Part shown: positions 48,249 through 56,395 of the stretch, piece by piece
Numbering within the stretch: the first letter of the stretch is position 1
Layout: the number at the start of each line of letters is the position of its first letter
From: Pseudomonas sp.
GTDB taxonomy: Bacteria; Pseudomonadota; Gammaproteobacteria; Pseudomonadales; Pseudomonadaceae
NCBI GenBank assembly: GCA_030699825.1
Contig: JAUYKV010000039.1
Coordinates: 1-64,000, forward strand
Reading direction: 5' to 3'
DNA length: 64,000 nt
The notes under the pieces: generated by a model
Seen by the model: the letters and a program-made list of their open reading frames with translations, nothing else
Told to the model about the DNA's origin: nothing
Databases searched by the model: none
Translations under genes and position numbers: made by a program

Positions 48249-49084
48249 TGGCCGAGTTGGCCCGCGGTGCCCTGAGCAAGATGGCGGCGCGCCTGGATGC
48301 TCCGGTGCAGTACGCCTTTCGCCTGGACGATCAGGAGGTGGCGGTCAATCCGCTGATCGGCAAGACCCTGCGTCTCGAGTACCTGGGCGCCATTCATTGC
48401 AGTCACTGCGGGCGCAAGACCAAGACCAGTTTCAGCCAGGGCTACTGCTACCCCTGCATGCAGAAGCTGGCGCAGTGCGATATCTGCATCATGAGCCCGG
48501 AGCGCTGCCACTATGACGCCGGCACCTGCCGCGAGCCGAGCTGGGGCGAGCAGTTCTGCATGACCGACCATGTGGTCTACCTGGCCAACTCCTCGGGCGT
48601 TAAGGTCGGCATCACCCGCGCCACGCAGGTTCCGACGCGCTGGATCGACCAGGGCGCGAGCCAGGCCTTGCCGATCCTGCGGGTGGCGACCCGGCAGCAG
48701 TCGGGCCTGGTCGAAGACCTGCTGCGCAGTCAGGTGGCGGACAAGACCAACTGGCGCGCCTTGCTCAAGGGCGACGCGGTGCCGGTCGACCTGCCAGCAG
48801 TTCGTGAGCAGCTATTCGCCAGCTGTAGCGCCGGGCTCACCGCGTTGCAGCAGCGCTTCGGCATTCAGGCGATTCAGCCGCTGAGCGACCAGCAGCCGCT
48901 GGACATCCGCTACCCGATCGAGGCCTACCCGGCCAAGATCAGCAGCTTCAACCTGGACAAGAACCCGATTGCCGAAGGCACCCTGCTCGGTATCAAGGGC
49001 CAGTACCTGATGTTCGACACCGGCGTGATCAATATCCGCAAGTACACCGCTTATCAGTTGGCCATCCAGCAGATCGCCGCCTGA
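48248..49084 (+). CDS. DUF2797 family zinc-binding protein
   Basis: The 278-residue protein starts at 48248, overlapping the yeaC stop; the longer frame to 48062 is yeaC shadow. It carries four to eight cysteines arranged like zinc ligands (CSHCGRKT, CYPCMQKLAQCDIC, CHYDAGTC). A GIY-YIG-like stretch (VYLANSSGVKVGITR) follows at about 105-120, so a nuclease-fold module is possible. Function unknown; the pair with yeaC is conserved in Pseudomonas. Confidence 0.8.
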   Translation: MAELARGALSKMAARLDAPVQYAFRLDDQEVAVNPLIGKTLRLEYLGAIHCSHCGRKTKTSFSQGYCYPCMQKLAQCDICIMSPERCHYDAGTCREPSWGEQFCMTDHVVYLANSSGVKVGITRATQVPTRWIDQGASQALPILRVATRQQSGLVEDLLRSQVADKTNWRALLKGDAVPVDLPAVREQLFASCSAGLTALQQRFGIQAIQPLSDQQPLDIRYPIEAYPAKISSFNLDKNPIAEGTLLGIKGQYLMFDTGVINIRKYTAYQLAIQQIAA

Positions 49085-49138
49085 CCACCACTTGCAGCTT
49101 GAAGCGTCTCGCTTGAAGCTGTCGCGAAGAGGCCCCCC

Positions 49139-51811
49139 ATGCGCACCGAACAACCGAAGATGATCTACCTCAAGGACTATCAGGCGCCGGACTACCTGAT
49201 CGACGAGACGCACCTGACCTTCGAGTTGTTCGAGGATCACACCCTGGTCCATGCGCAGCTGGTGATGCGGCGCAACCCGGCGGCCGGCGCCGGCTTGCCG
49301 GTGCTGGTGCTGGACGGCCAGCAGTTGGAATTGTTGTCGCTGTCCCTCGATGGCCAGGAACTGAGCCCGGCGGACTACCAACTGAGCGCCAGCCACCTGA
49401 GCCTGCAACCGAAGAGCGCCAGCTTCGTCATCGACAGCAGCGTGCGCATCCATCCGGAAAGCAACACCGCCCTGGAAGGCCTGTACAAGTCCGGCAGCAT
49501 GTTCTGCACCCAGTGCGAGGCCGAGGGTTTCCGCAAGATTACCTATTACCTCGATCGCCCGGACGTGATGAGCAAGTTCACCACCACGGTCAGCGCCGAG
49601 CAGCACAGCTACCCGGTGCTGCTGTCCAACGGCAATCCGATTGCCAGCGGCCCGGAGGAAACTGCCTCTGGAAACAGTGTTCGGCACTGGGCGACCTGGC
49701 AGGATCCGTTCATGAAGCCGGCCTACCTGTTCGCCCTGGTCGCCGGCGACCTCTGGTGCGTGGAAGACAGCTTCACCACCATGAGCGGCCGCGATGTGGC
49801 GCTGCGCATCTATGTCGAGCCGGAGAACATCGACAAGTGCCAGCACGCCATGGACAGCCTGAAGAAGTCGATGAAGTGGGACGAAGAGGTCTACGGTCGT
49901 GAGTACGACCTGGACATCTTCATGATCGTCGCGGTCAACGACTTCAACATGGGCGCCATGGAGAACAAGGGCCTGAATATCTTCAACTCCAGCTGCGTGC
50001 TGGCCAAGGCCGAGACCGCCACCGATGCCGCCCACCAGCGGGTCGAGGCGGTGGTCGCCCACGAGTACTTCCACAACTGGTCGGGCAACCGGGTGACCTG
50101 CCGCGACTGGTTCCAGCTGTCGCTGAAAGAAGGCTTCACCGTGTTTCGCGACGCCGAGTTCAGCGCCGACATGAACTCGCGCACGGTCAAGCGCATCGAG
50201 GACGTGGCCTATCTGCGCACCCATCAGTTCGCCGAGGATGCCGGCCCGATGGCCCATCCGGTACGCCCCGAGTCGTTCATGGAGATTTCCAACTTCTATA
50301 CCCTGACCGTCTACGAGAAGGGTTCGGAAGTGGTACGCATGATCCGCACCCTGGTCGGCGACGCGGGCTTCCGCCAGGGCAGTGACCTGTACTTCGAGCG
50401 TCACGATGGCTCTGCTGCGACCTGCGACGATTTCATCAAGGCCATGGAAGACGCCAATGGCGTCGACCTGAGCCAGTTCAAACGCTGGTACAGCCAGGGC
50501 GGCACGCCGCGTTTGGCCGTCAGCGAGGCCTACGATGCTGCCGCCAAGACCTACAGCCTGAGCTTCCGCCAGAGCTGTCCGGCCACGCCGGGGCAGCGCG
50601 AGAAGTTGCCCTTCGTCATCCCGGTCGAGCTGGGCCTGCTGGACGGACAGGGCGGCGAGATGCCGTTGCGCCTGGCCGGCGAGGCGAGCGCCGGTGGTAC
50701 GTCACGGGTGATCTCGATCACCGAAACCGAGCAGTTGGTGACCTTTGTCGATGTCGCCGAACAGCCGCTGCCCTCGTTGCTGCGCGGCTTCTCCGCGCCG
50801 GTCAAGCTGAGCTTCCCCTACAGCCGCGATCAGTTGATGTTCCTCATGCAGCACGATGCCGACGGCTTCAACCGCTGGGAAGCCGGTCAGCAGTTGTCCG
50901 TGCAGGTGTTGCAGGAGTTGATCGGCCAGCATCAGCGCGGCGAGACCTTGCAGCTGGATCAGCGCCTGGTCAGCGCACTGCGCAGCGTGCTGGAGAACGC
51001 GTCGCTGGATCAGGCCATGGTCGCCGAGCTGCTCTCGTTGCCGGGTGAGGCCTACCTCAGCGAAATCAGCGAAGTGGCCGATGTCGAGGCCATCCACAGC
51101 GCCCGCGAATTCGCCCGCCAGCAACTGGCCGAGGCACTGTTCGATCTGCTCTGGCAGCGTTACCAGGCCAATCGCGAGCTTTCGCGCGGCAGCGCCTATG
51201 TCGCCGAGGCCGAACACTTCGCCCGGCGCAGCCTGCAGAACATCGCGCTGTCCTACCTGATGCTCAGCGGCAAGCCCGAGGTGCTGGCTGCCTGCCTGGA
51301 ACAGTTCGAGGTGTGCGACAACATGACCGAGCGCCTGGCGGCGTTGGCGGTGCTGGTCAATTCGCCGTTCGACGAGGAGAAGGCCAAGACCCTGGCCAGC
51401 TTTGCCGAGTTCTTCAAGGACAACCCGTTGGTCATGGATCAGTGGTTCAGCGTGCAGGCGGCCTGCAGCCTGCCGGGCGCCTTGGCGCGTGTGCAGCAAC
51501 TGATGACGCACCCGGCCTTCACCCTGAAAAATCCGAACAAGGTGCGCGCCCTGATCGGCGCGTTCAGCGGGCAGAACCTGGTCAATTTCCATCAGGCCGA
51601 CGGCAGCGGTTACCGTTTCCTGGCCGATCAGGTGATTACCCTCAATGCCCTCAACCCGCAGATCGCCTCGCGCTTGCTCGGGCCGTTAACCCGTTGGGGC
51701 AAATACGACGACGCGCGTCAGGCCTTGATGAAGGCCGAGCTGCAACGGATTCTCGCGTCGGGCGAACTGTCCAGCGATGTTTACGAGGTGGTCAGCAAAA
51801 GCCTCGCCTGA
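49139..51811 (+). CDS. pepN: aminopeptidase N (M1 family)
   Basis: PepN is the main cytoplasmic broad-specificity aminopeptidase. The 890 residues include the exopeptidase motif GAMENKGLN and the zinc motif HEYFHNW with the downstream Glu in LSLKEGFT. The ATG at 49139 gives MRTEQPKMIYLKDYQAPDYL, the usual N terminus. In P. aeruginosa gbt lies downstream; here the next gene is the YCF48-like one after a 484-bp gap. Confidence 0.96.
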   Translation: MRTEQPKMIYLKDYQAPDYLIDETHLTFELFEDHTLVHAQLVMRRNPAAGAGLPVLVLDGQQLELLSLSLDGQELSPADYQLSASHLSLQPKSASFVIDSSVRIHPESNTALEGLYKSGSMFCTQCEAEGFRKITYYLDRPDVMSKFTTTVSAEQHSYPVLLSNGNPIASGPEETASGNSVRHWATWQDPFMKPAYLFALVAGDLWCVEDSFTTMSGRDVALRIYVEPENIDKCQHAMDSLKKSMKWDEEVYGREYDLDIFMIVAVNDFNMGAMENKGLNIFNSSCVLAKAETATDAAHQRVEAVVAHEYFHNWSGNRVTCRDWFQLSLKEGFTVFRDAEFSADMNSRTVKRIEDVAYLRTHQFAEDAGPMAHPVRPESFMEISNFYTLTVYEKGSEVVRMIRTLVGDAGFRQGSDLYFERHDGSAATCDDFIKAMEDANGVDLSQFKRWYSQGGTPRLAVSEAYDAAAKTYSLSFRQSCPATPGQREKLPFVIPVELGLLDGQGGEMPLRLAGEASAGGTSRVISITETEQLVTFVDVAEQPLPSLLRGFSAPVKLSFPYSRDQLMFLMQHDADGFNRWEAGQQLSVQVLQELIGQHQRGETLQLDQRLVSALRSVLENASLDQAMVAELLSLPGEAYLSEISEVADVEAIHSAREFARQQLAEALFDLLWQRYQANRELSRGSAYVAEAEHFARRSLQNIALSYLMLSGKPEVLAACLEQFEVCDNMTERLAALAVLVNSPFDEEKAKTLASFAEFFKDNPLVMDQWFSVQAACSLPGALARVQQLMTHPAFTLKNPNKVRALIGAFSGQNLVNFHQADGSGYRFLADQVITLNALNPQIASRLLGPLTRWGKYDDARQALMKAELQRILASGELSSDVYEVVSKSLA

Positions 51812-51840
51812 TAGCTATGGTGCGGTCTGGAGTAAGTCGC

Positions 51841-52026
51841 CGCAGGCAGCGCACCATGGTTCACCGGCACGGCATAAAGCTGGCGGGTTGTCGCTTCGCT
51901 CCGAAGCCGCCCTACCCGCAGGCAGTGCACCATGGGTTCGCCGGCGCGGCACAAAGCTGGCGGGTTGTCGCTGCGCGCCGAACGGACCGCCGCCCGGCTG
52001 CCCCTCCCGCAGGCCGTGCACCATCG
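51841..52026. repeat. tandem ~76-bp direct repeats downstream of pepN
   Basis: A unit beginning CGCAGGCAGCGCACCATGG at 51841 recurs at 51917 (CGCAGGCAGTGCACCATGG), both continuing through CCGGC-CGGCA-AAAGCTGGCGGGTTGTCGCT; a third partial copy starts at 52008. They fill part of the gap 51812-52295. The remainder, 52027-52295, has no recognisable gene and probably carries the promoter of the next gene. Confidence 0.75.
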
Positions 52027-52295
52027 ACTGCAGCCAGCCGATTGCGCATGACGGATATTTCCAAGCCGCGACCCTGTGTCGCCGCAGCCCATGTGGATGT
52101 TCGTGTCCTGTTGGCAAAAGGCCGCTACAGTGATGGCATCCGTGCGTATCACTGCGTCGAATAAACGATCAATCACAGGGGCCGGCCTTAACAAAACATA
52201 ACGTCACGCCGATTGTCAGGCCTTTCGAAAGCCCGCTAGCATAGGCGGTCTGCTAAAAAAGCAGCACCACCGATAACAACAAAGGGGGAAGGTTT

Positions 52296-53375
52296 ATGAG
52301 TGAGCCCGTCATGCGGCGCACCTGGGCCGGTCTGTTCAACGCACTGGCGCTGCGCTTCTACTCGCCGTTGGCTAAAGCGTTCTCGCTCTGCAGTGTGCTG
52401 TCCATTGTGCTGTTCACTGCCGCGCCATTGCAGGCGCAAACCACCGCCGATTCAGCTGCCCGCTCCTCGATCGATTCGCCGAAAGCAGTGGAAAAACTGC
52501 TGTTGGACGTCACGCGCGTCGGTCAGCGCCTGGTGGTCGTGGGCGATCGTGGTCATATCCTCTACTCCGACGACAATGCCGTCAGCTGGACTCAGGTCAA
52601 GGTGCCGACCCGGCAGATGCTCACCGCGGTGTTCTTTGTCGATGATCAGCACGGCTGGGCGGTCGGTCACGATGCGTTGATTCTCGCCAGTAACGATGGC
52701 GGCGCTACCTGGGTCAAGCAGTTCGAGGACCTGGCGCGCGAGGCGCCGCTGCTCGACGTCTGGTTCAGGGACCGCAACAACGGTTACGCCGTGGGCGCCT
52801 ACGGTGCGCTGCTGGAAACCAGCAATGGTGGGGCGAACTGGGAAGATGTCAGCGAGCGCCTGGATAACGAAGACGGTTATCACCTGAACGCCATAGTCGC
52901 GGTCAAGGATGCCGGCTTGTTCGTCGTCGGCGAACTGGGCGGCATGTTCCGTTCGGCCGATTGGGGGCAAACCTGGGAAACCCTTCAGGGGCCCTATGAG
53001 GGCTCACTGTTTGGCGCTGTTGGCACCGGCGAAACCGGCAGCCTGCTGGTCTATGGTCTGCGCGGCCACCTGTTCCGCTCCGCCGACTTCGGTGATAGCT
53101 GGCAGCAGATCGAGCTGAATACCCCGAATAACGGGCCGCTGGAGTTCGGCCTGGCCGATGGCAATCGACTTGCAGACGGTTCGATCGTGGTGGTCGGGCA
53201 TGGCGGCAGCGTGCTGAAAAGCAGCGATGACGGACGCACCTTCGGTTTGCTCAATCGCGTCGATCGGCTCTCGCTGGCGGGCGTCACCGCACTGGATAAC
53301 GGCAACCTGATTCTGGTGGGGCAGGGCGGCGTGCATGTCGCTTCGCCGACTGGCGCCGATCTGGGCCAACAATAA
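52296..53375 (+). CDS. exported YCF48-like beta-propeller protein
   Basis: The 359-residue protein has a twin-Arg-free signal peptide (about 1-48, hydrophobic SVLSIVLFTAAPLQA) and YCF48/BNR-type beta-propeller repeats: RGHILYSDDNAVSWTQVKV, DALILASNDGGATWVKQF, and repeated later. YCF48 is a photosystem assembly factor, but bacterial homologues of this kind accompany RND exporters and have unknown function. It lies 18 bp before the exporter gene. Confidence 0.85.
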   Translation: MSEPVMRRTWAGLFNALALRFYSPLAKAFSLCSVLSIVLFTAAPLQAQTTADSAARSSIDSPKAVEKLLLDVTRVGQRLVVVGDRGHILYSDDNAVSWTQVKVPTRQMLTAVFFVDDQHGWAVGHDALILASNDGGATWVKQFEDLAREAPLLDVWFRDRNNGYAVGAYGALLETSNGGANWEDVSERLDNEDGYHLNAIVAVKDAGLFVVGELGGMFRSADWGQTWETLQGPYEGSLFGAVGTGETGSLLVYGLRGHLFRSADFGDSWQQIELNTPNNGPLEFGLADGNRLADGSIVVVGHGGSVLKSSDDGRTFGLLNRVDRLSLAGVTALDNGNLILVGQGGVHVASPTGADLGQQ

Positions 53376-53393
53376 TAAGCCGGGAGAGTTTGC

Positions 53394-55748
53394 ATGAGTA
53401 AGCATCAACAACGACCTGCGTCTGTCCTCGAGCGGTTGATCTTCAACAATCGTCCGGCCGTGATTGTGCTGTGCCTGCTGATCAGCGTTTTTCTGTTCTA
53501 TCAGGCTGCCCAGGTACGTCCACAAACCAGCTTCGAGAAGATGATCCCGCTGGGTCATCCCTACATCCAGAAGATGCTCGAACATCGCAACGATCTGGCC
53601 AACCTGGGCAACACCGTGCGCATCTCGGTGGAAGCGGTCGATGGCGACATCTTCAGCAAGGAGTACATGGAGACGCTGCGTCAGATCAACGACGAAGTGT
53701 TCTACATTCCCGGTGTCGATCGTTCCGGCCTGAAGTCGCTGTGGAGTCCGAGCGTACGCTGGACCGAGGTGACCGAAGAGGGCTTCGCCGGCGGCGAGGT
53801 GATTCCGCAGACCTACGACGGCTCGTCCGACAGCCTCGAGGACTTGCGCAGCAATATTCTCAAGTCCGGACAGATCGGCCGGCTGGTGGCCAACAACTTC
53901 AAATCGAGCATCGTCGATGTGCCGCTGCTGGAGTCCTATCCCGACCCTGAGGATCAGAGCAAGCTGATCCCGCTGGATTACCAGGAGTTCTCCCACGAGC
54001 TGGAAGAGAAGATTCGCGAGAAGTACCAGGCGCAGAATCCCAACGTGAAGGTGCACATCATCGGCTTCGCCAAGAAAGTTGGCGACCTGATCGATGGTCT
54101 GGTTGGCGTGGCCCTGTTCTTTGCCGTGGCCATCGGCATCACCTTCGCCCTGCTGTTGTGGTTCACCCATTGCTTCAAGAGCACCCTGGCGGTGGTCGTC
54201 ACCACCCTGATCGCGGTGATCTGGCAGTTGGGCTTGCTGCATACCCTGGGCTTCGGCCTGGATCCTTATTCGATGCTGGTGCCCTTTCTGGTATTCGCCA
54301 TCGGTATCTCCCATGGGGTACAAAAGATCAACGGCATCGCCATGGCCTCGGGGGAGGCGACGAGCCCGTTGGCTGCCGCGCGCATGGCGTTCCGTCAGCT
54401 GTTCATTCCCGGCTTGGTTGCCTTGCTGTCGGATGCGGTCGGCTTCATTACCTTGCTGCTGATCGATATCGGCGTGATCCGTGAGCTGGCTATCGGCGCA
54501 TCTGTGGGTGTGGCGGTGATCATCCTGACCAACCTGATCCTGCTGCCGGTGATGATTTCCTACATCGGCATCAGCAAGAAGGCGGTCAGGATCAGCCGTG
54601 AAGAGGCAGCCAAGGATCATCCGGTCTGGCGTCTGATTTCCAACTTCGCCCACCCGATGGTGGCGCCGGTGTCCGTGCTGATTGCCGTGGTGGCCCTGGC
54701 CGGTGGCGTCTGGTATGGCCAGAACCTGAAGATCGGCGACCTCGATCAGGGCGCGCCCGAGCTGCATCCGGACTCGCGCTACAACCTGGATAACGACTTC
54801 GTCATTCGCAACTACTCGACCAGCTCCGACGTGCTGGTGGTGATGGTCAAGACCGGATCGGAAGGTTGTTCGACCTACCAGACCCTGGCGGCCATGGACG
54901 AGCTGATGTGGACGATGGAAAACACCGAGGGCGTACAGTCGGCCATCTCCATGGTCACGGTGTCGCGTCAGGTGATCAAGGGCATGAACGAGGGCAACCT
55001 GAAATGGGAAACCCTGTCGCGTAACCAGGACGTGCTGAACAACTCGATTGCGCGGGCCGACGGCTTGTACAACGCCGATTGTTCGGTTGCGCCGGTGCTG
55101 GTGTTCCTCAACGACCACAAGGCGGAAACCCTGGAGCGGGCGGTCGCGGTCGTTGAGGACTTTGCCGCGGAACATAACCAGGAAGGCCTGGAGTTCATCC
55201 TGGCGGCGGGTAATGCCGGTATCGAAGCGGCCACCAACGAGGTGATCGCCGCGTCGGAGACCACCATGCTGCTGGCAGTCTATGCCGCCGTGAGCATCAT
55301 GTGCCTGCTGACCTTCCGCTCGATTGCCGCCACCCTGTGCGTGATTCTGCCGCTGGTGCTGACCTCGGTACTGGGCAACGCGCTGATGGCCTACATGGGC
55401 ATCGGGGTCAAGGTGGCGACCCTGCCGGTAATCGCGCTGGGGGTGGGCATCGGTGTCGACTACGGCATCTATATCTACAGCCGTATGGAAACCTACCTGC
55501 GCCTGGGGCTGTCGTTGCAGGAGGCCTACTACCAGACCCTCAAGTCGACCGGCAAGGCCGTGCTGTTCACCGGCGTATGCCTGGCGATCGGCGTGGCGAC
55601 CTGGATGTTCTCGGCGATCAAGTTCCAGGCCGACATGGGCCTGATGCTGACCTTCATGTTCCTCTGGAACATGATCGGCGCGATCTGGCTGCTGCCGGCA
55701 CTGGCACGCTTCCTGATCAACCCGGAGAAGCTGCGCAACAAGGCCTGA
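53394..55748 (+). CDS. RND superfamily exporter (MMPL/SSD type)
   Basis: The 784-residue inner-membrane protein has two repeats of one plus five membrane helices separated by periplasmic loops (helices near 25-42, 228-400, 425-445, 630-780). It belongs to the RND class without known tripartite partners, similar to hopanoid and lipid exporters. The pairing with a YCF48-like protein is conserved in Pseudomonas. Substrate unknown. A terminator follows 16 bp after the stop. Confidence 0.88.
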   Translation: MSKHQQRPASVLERLIFNNRPAVIVLCLLISVFLFYQAAQVRPQTSFEKMIPLGHPYIQKMLEHRNDLANLGNTVRISVEAVDGDIFSKEYMETLRQINDEVFYIPGVDRSGLKSLWSPSVRWTEVTEEGFAGGEVIPQTYDGSSDSLEDLRSNILKSGQIGRLVANNFKSSIVDVPLLESYPDPEDQSKLIPLDYQEFSHELEEKIREKYQAQNPNVKVHIIGFAKKVGDLIDGLVGVALFFAVAIGITFALLLWFTHCFKSTLAVVVTTLIAVIWQLGLLHTLGFGLDPYSMLVPFLVFAIGISHGVQKINGIAMASGEATSPLAAARMAFRQLFIPGLVALLSDAVGFITLLLIDIGVIRELAIGASVGVAVIILTNLILLPVMISYIGISKKAVRISREEAAKDHPVWRLISNFAHPMVAPVSVLIAVVALAGGVWYGQNLKIGDLDQGAPELHPDSRYNLDNDFVIRNYSTSSDVLVVMVKTGSEGCSTYQTLAAMDELMWTMENTEGVQSAISMVTVSRQVIKGMNEGNLKWETLSRNQDVLNNSIARADGLYNADCSVAPVLVFLNDHKAETLERAVAVVEDFAAEHNQEGLEFILAAGNAGIEAATNEVIAASETTMLLAVYAAVSIMCLLTFRSIAATLCVILPLVLTSVLGNALMAYMGIGVKVATLPVIALGVGIGVDYGIYIYSRMETYLRLGLSLQEAYYQTLKSTGKAVLFTGVCLAIGVATWMFSAIKFQADMGLMLTFMFLWNMIGAIWLLPALARFLINPEKLRNKA

Positions 55749-55764
55749 TAGGCTGGCGCGGCAC

Positions 55765-55800
55765 TAAAAAAACCGCGGCCTTTGGGTCGCGGTTTTTTTT
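55765..55800 (+). terminator. bidirectional rho-independent terminator after the RND exporter
   Basis: Stem ACCGCG / CGCGGT plus GCC/GGG-like inner pairing around TTT, with an A-run upstream and a run of eight T downstream. It ends the YCF48-RND operon and could also end the minus-strand atu transcripts. Confidence 0.85.
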
Positions 55801-55968
55801 AGGCTATGTACCCGTTATCTGTTGCATGAGAGATAACGTTTTTGTGGGAGCGGCCGGGCGGCGTTGCGTTTCATCCGCGAAAATATTCGAAACACTGGCA
55901 ATGTTTCGCGGCTAAAGCCCCTCCCACGAGGTTGTGTTCTGGTTCTACAGATAACTGGTACATAGCCT
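55801..55968. repeat. palindromic element with inner REP pair
   Basis: Outer arms AGGCTATGTACCCGTTATCTGT (split here as AGGCTATGTACC and CGTTATCTGT) at 55801-55822 and their complement at 55947-55968 match with one mismatch. Inside is a REP pair, GTGGGAGCGGCCGGGCGGCG ... GCGGCTAAAGCCCCTCCCAC, at 55844-55926. A diverged copy of the left arm (AGGCGCTGTAGCCGTTAACTG) follows at 55974-55994. With the terminator and the bases to 56071, this accounts for the 323-bp gap before the atuG remnant. Confidence 0.7.
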
Positions 55969-56071
55969 TTTTTAGGCGCTGTAGCCGTTAACTGCTGAGA
56001 CTCTGTTCTTGTGGGCAAGGCGCACTGGCAGTGCGCGCACCAGGTTGAGGATATGCCCGTTGGCGCTTTGT

Positions 56072-56275
56072 TTAAGGCAGGGCCTTGCCGCCGGCTTGCT
56101 CGACCTCGGCGGCTACCGAATGGATGGTGCCTGGCAGCTTGGCGTGGGGCTCGGCGGTTTCGCCGCGATGACGATATTGGCGCCATCGCGCGCCGCGCGC
56201 CGCGCGCAGGGCGATTTCGCGACCGATGCCACGGCTGGCGCCGGTTATGAACAGGGTTTTGCCTTGCAGTGACAT
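56072..56275 (-). pseudogene. atuG: 5' fragment of an SDR gene, probable atuG remnant
   Basis: The 67 residues begin MSLQGKTLFITGASRGIGRE, a typical SDR nucleotide-binding start, and end GGKALP followed by TAA; a full SDR of this class has about 270 residues. A stretch of about 14 residues in the middle is out of frame: a 7-bp tandem duplication (GCGCGCC, 56188-56201) shifts it, and a 1-bp loss near 56158-56162 restores the frame with EPHAKLPGTIHSVAAEVEQ. It sits just after atuF, where atuG lies in P. aeruginosa. Confidence 0.8.
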
Positions 56276-56312
56276 GGGCGTGCTCCTGAATTGTTATGGT
56301 TTTGGTGTAGGG

Positions 56313-56385
56313 GTGGGAGGGGCCGGGCGGCGATCCGATTAGCCGCGACAAGCTGCGAGTCCGTCGCGGCTAAAGCCCCTCCCAC
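56313..56385. repeat. REP pair between atuG remnant and atuF
   Basis: GTGGGAGGGGCCGGGCGGCG faces GTCGCGGCTAAAGCCCCTCC. This is the common Pseudomonas REP/BIME type, oriented as at 55844. Confidence 0.75.
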
Positions 56386-56395
56386 GGGATTGCGG

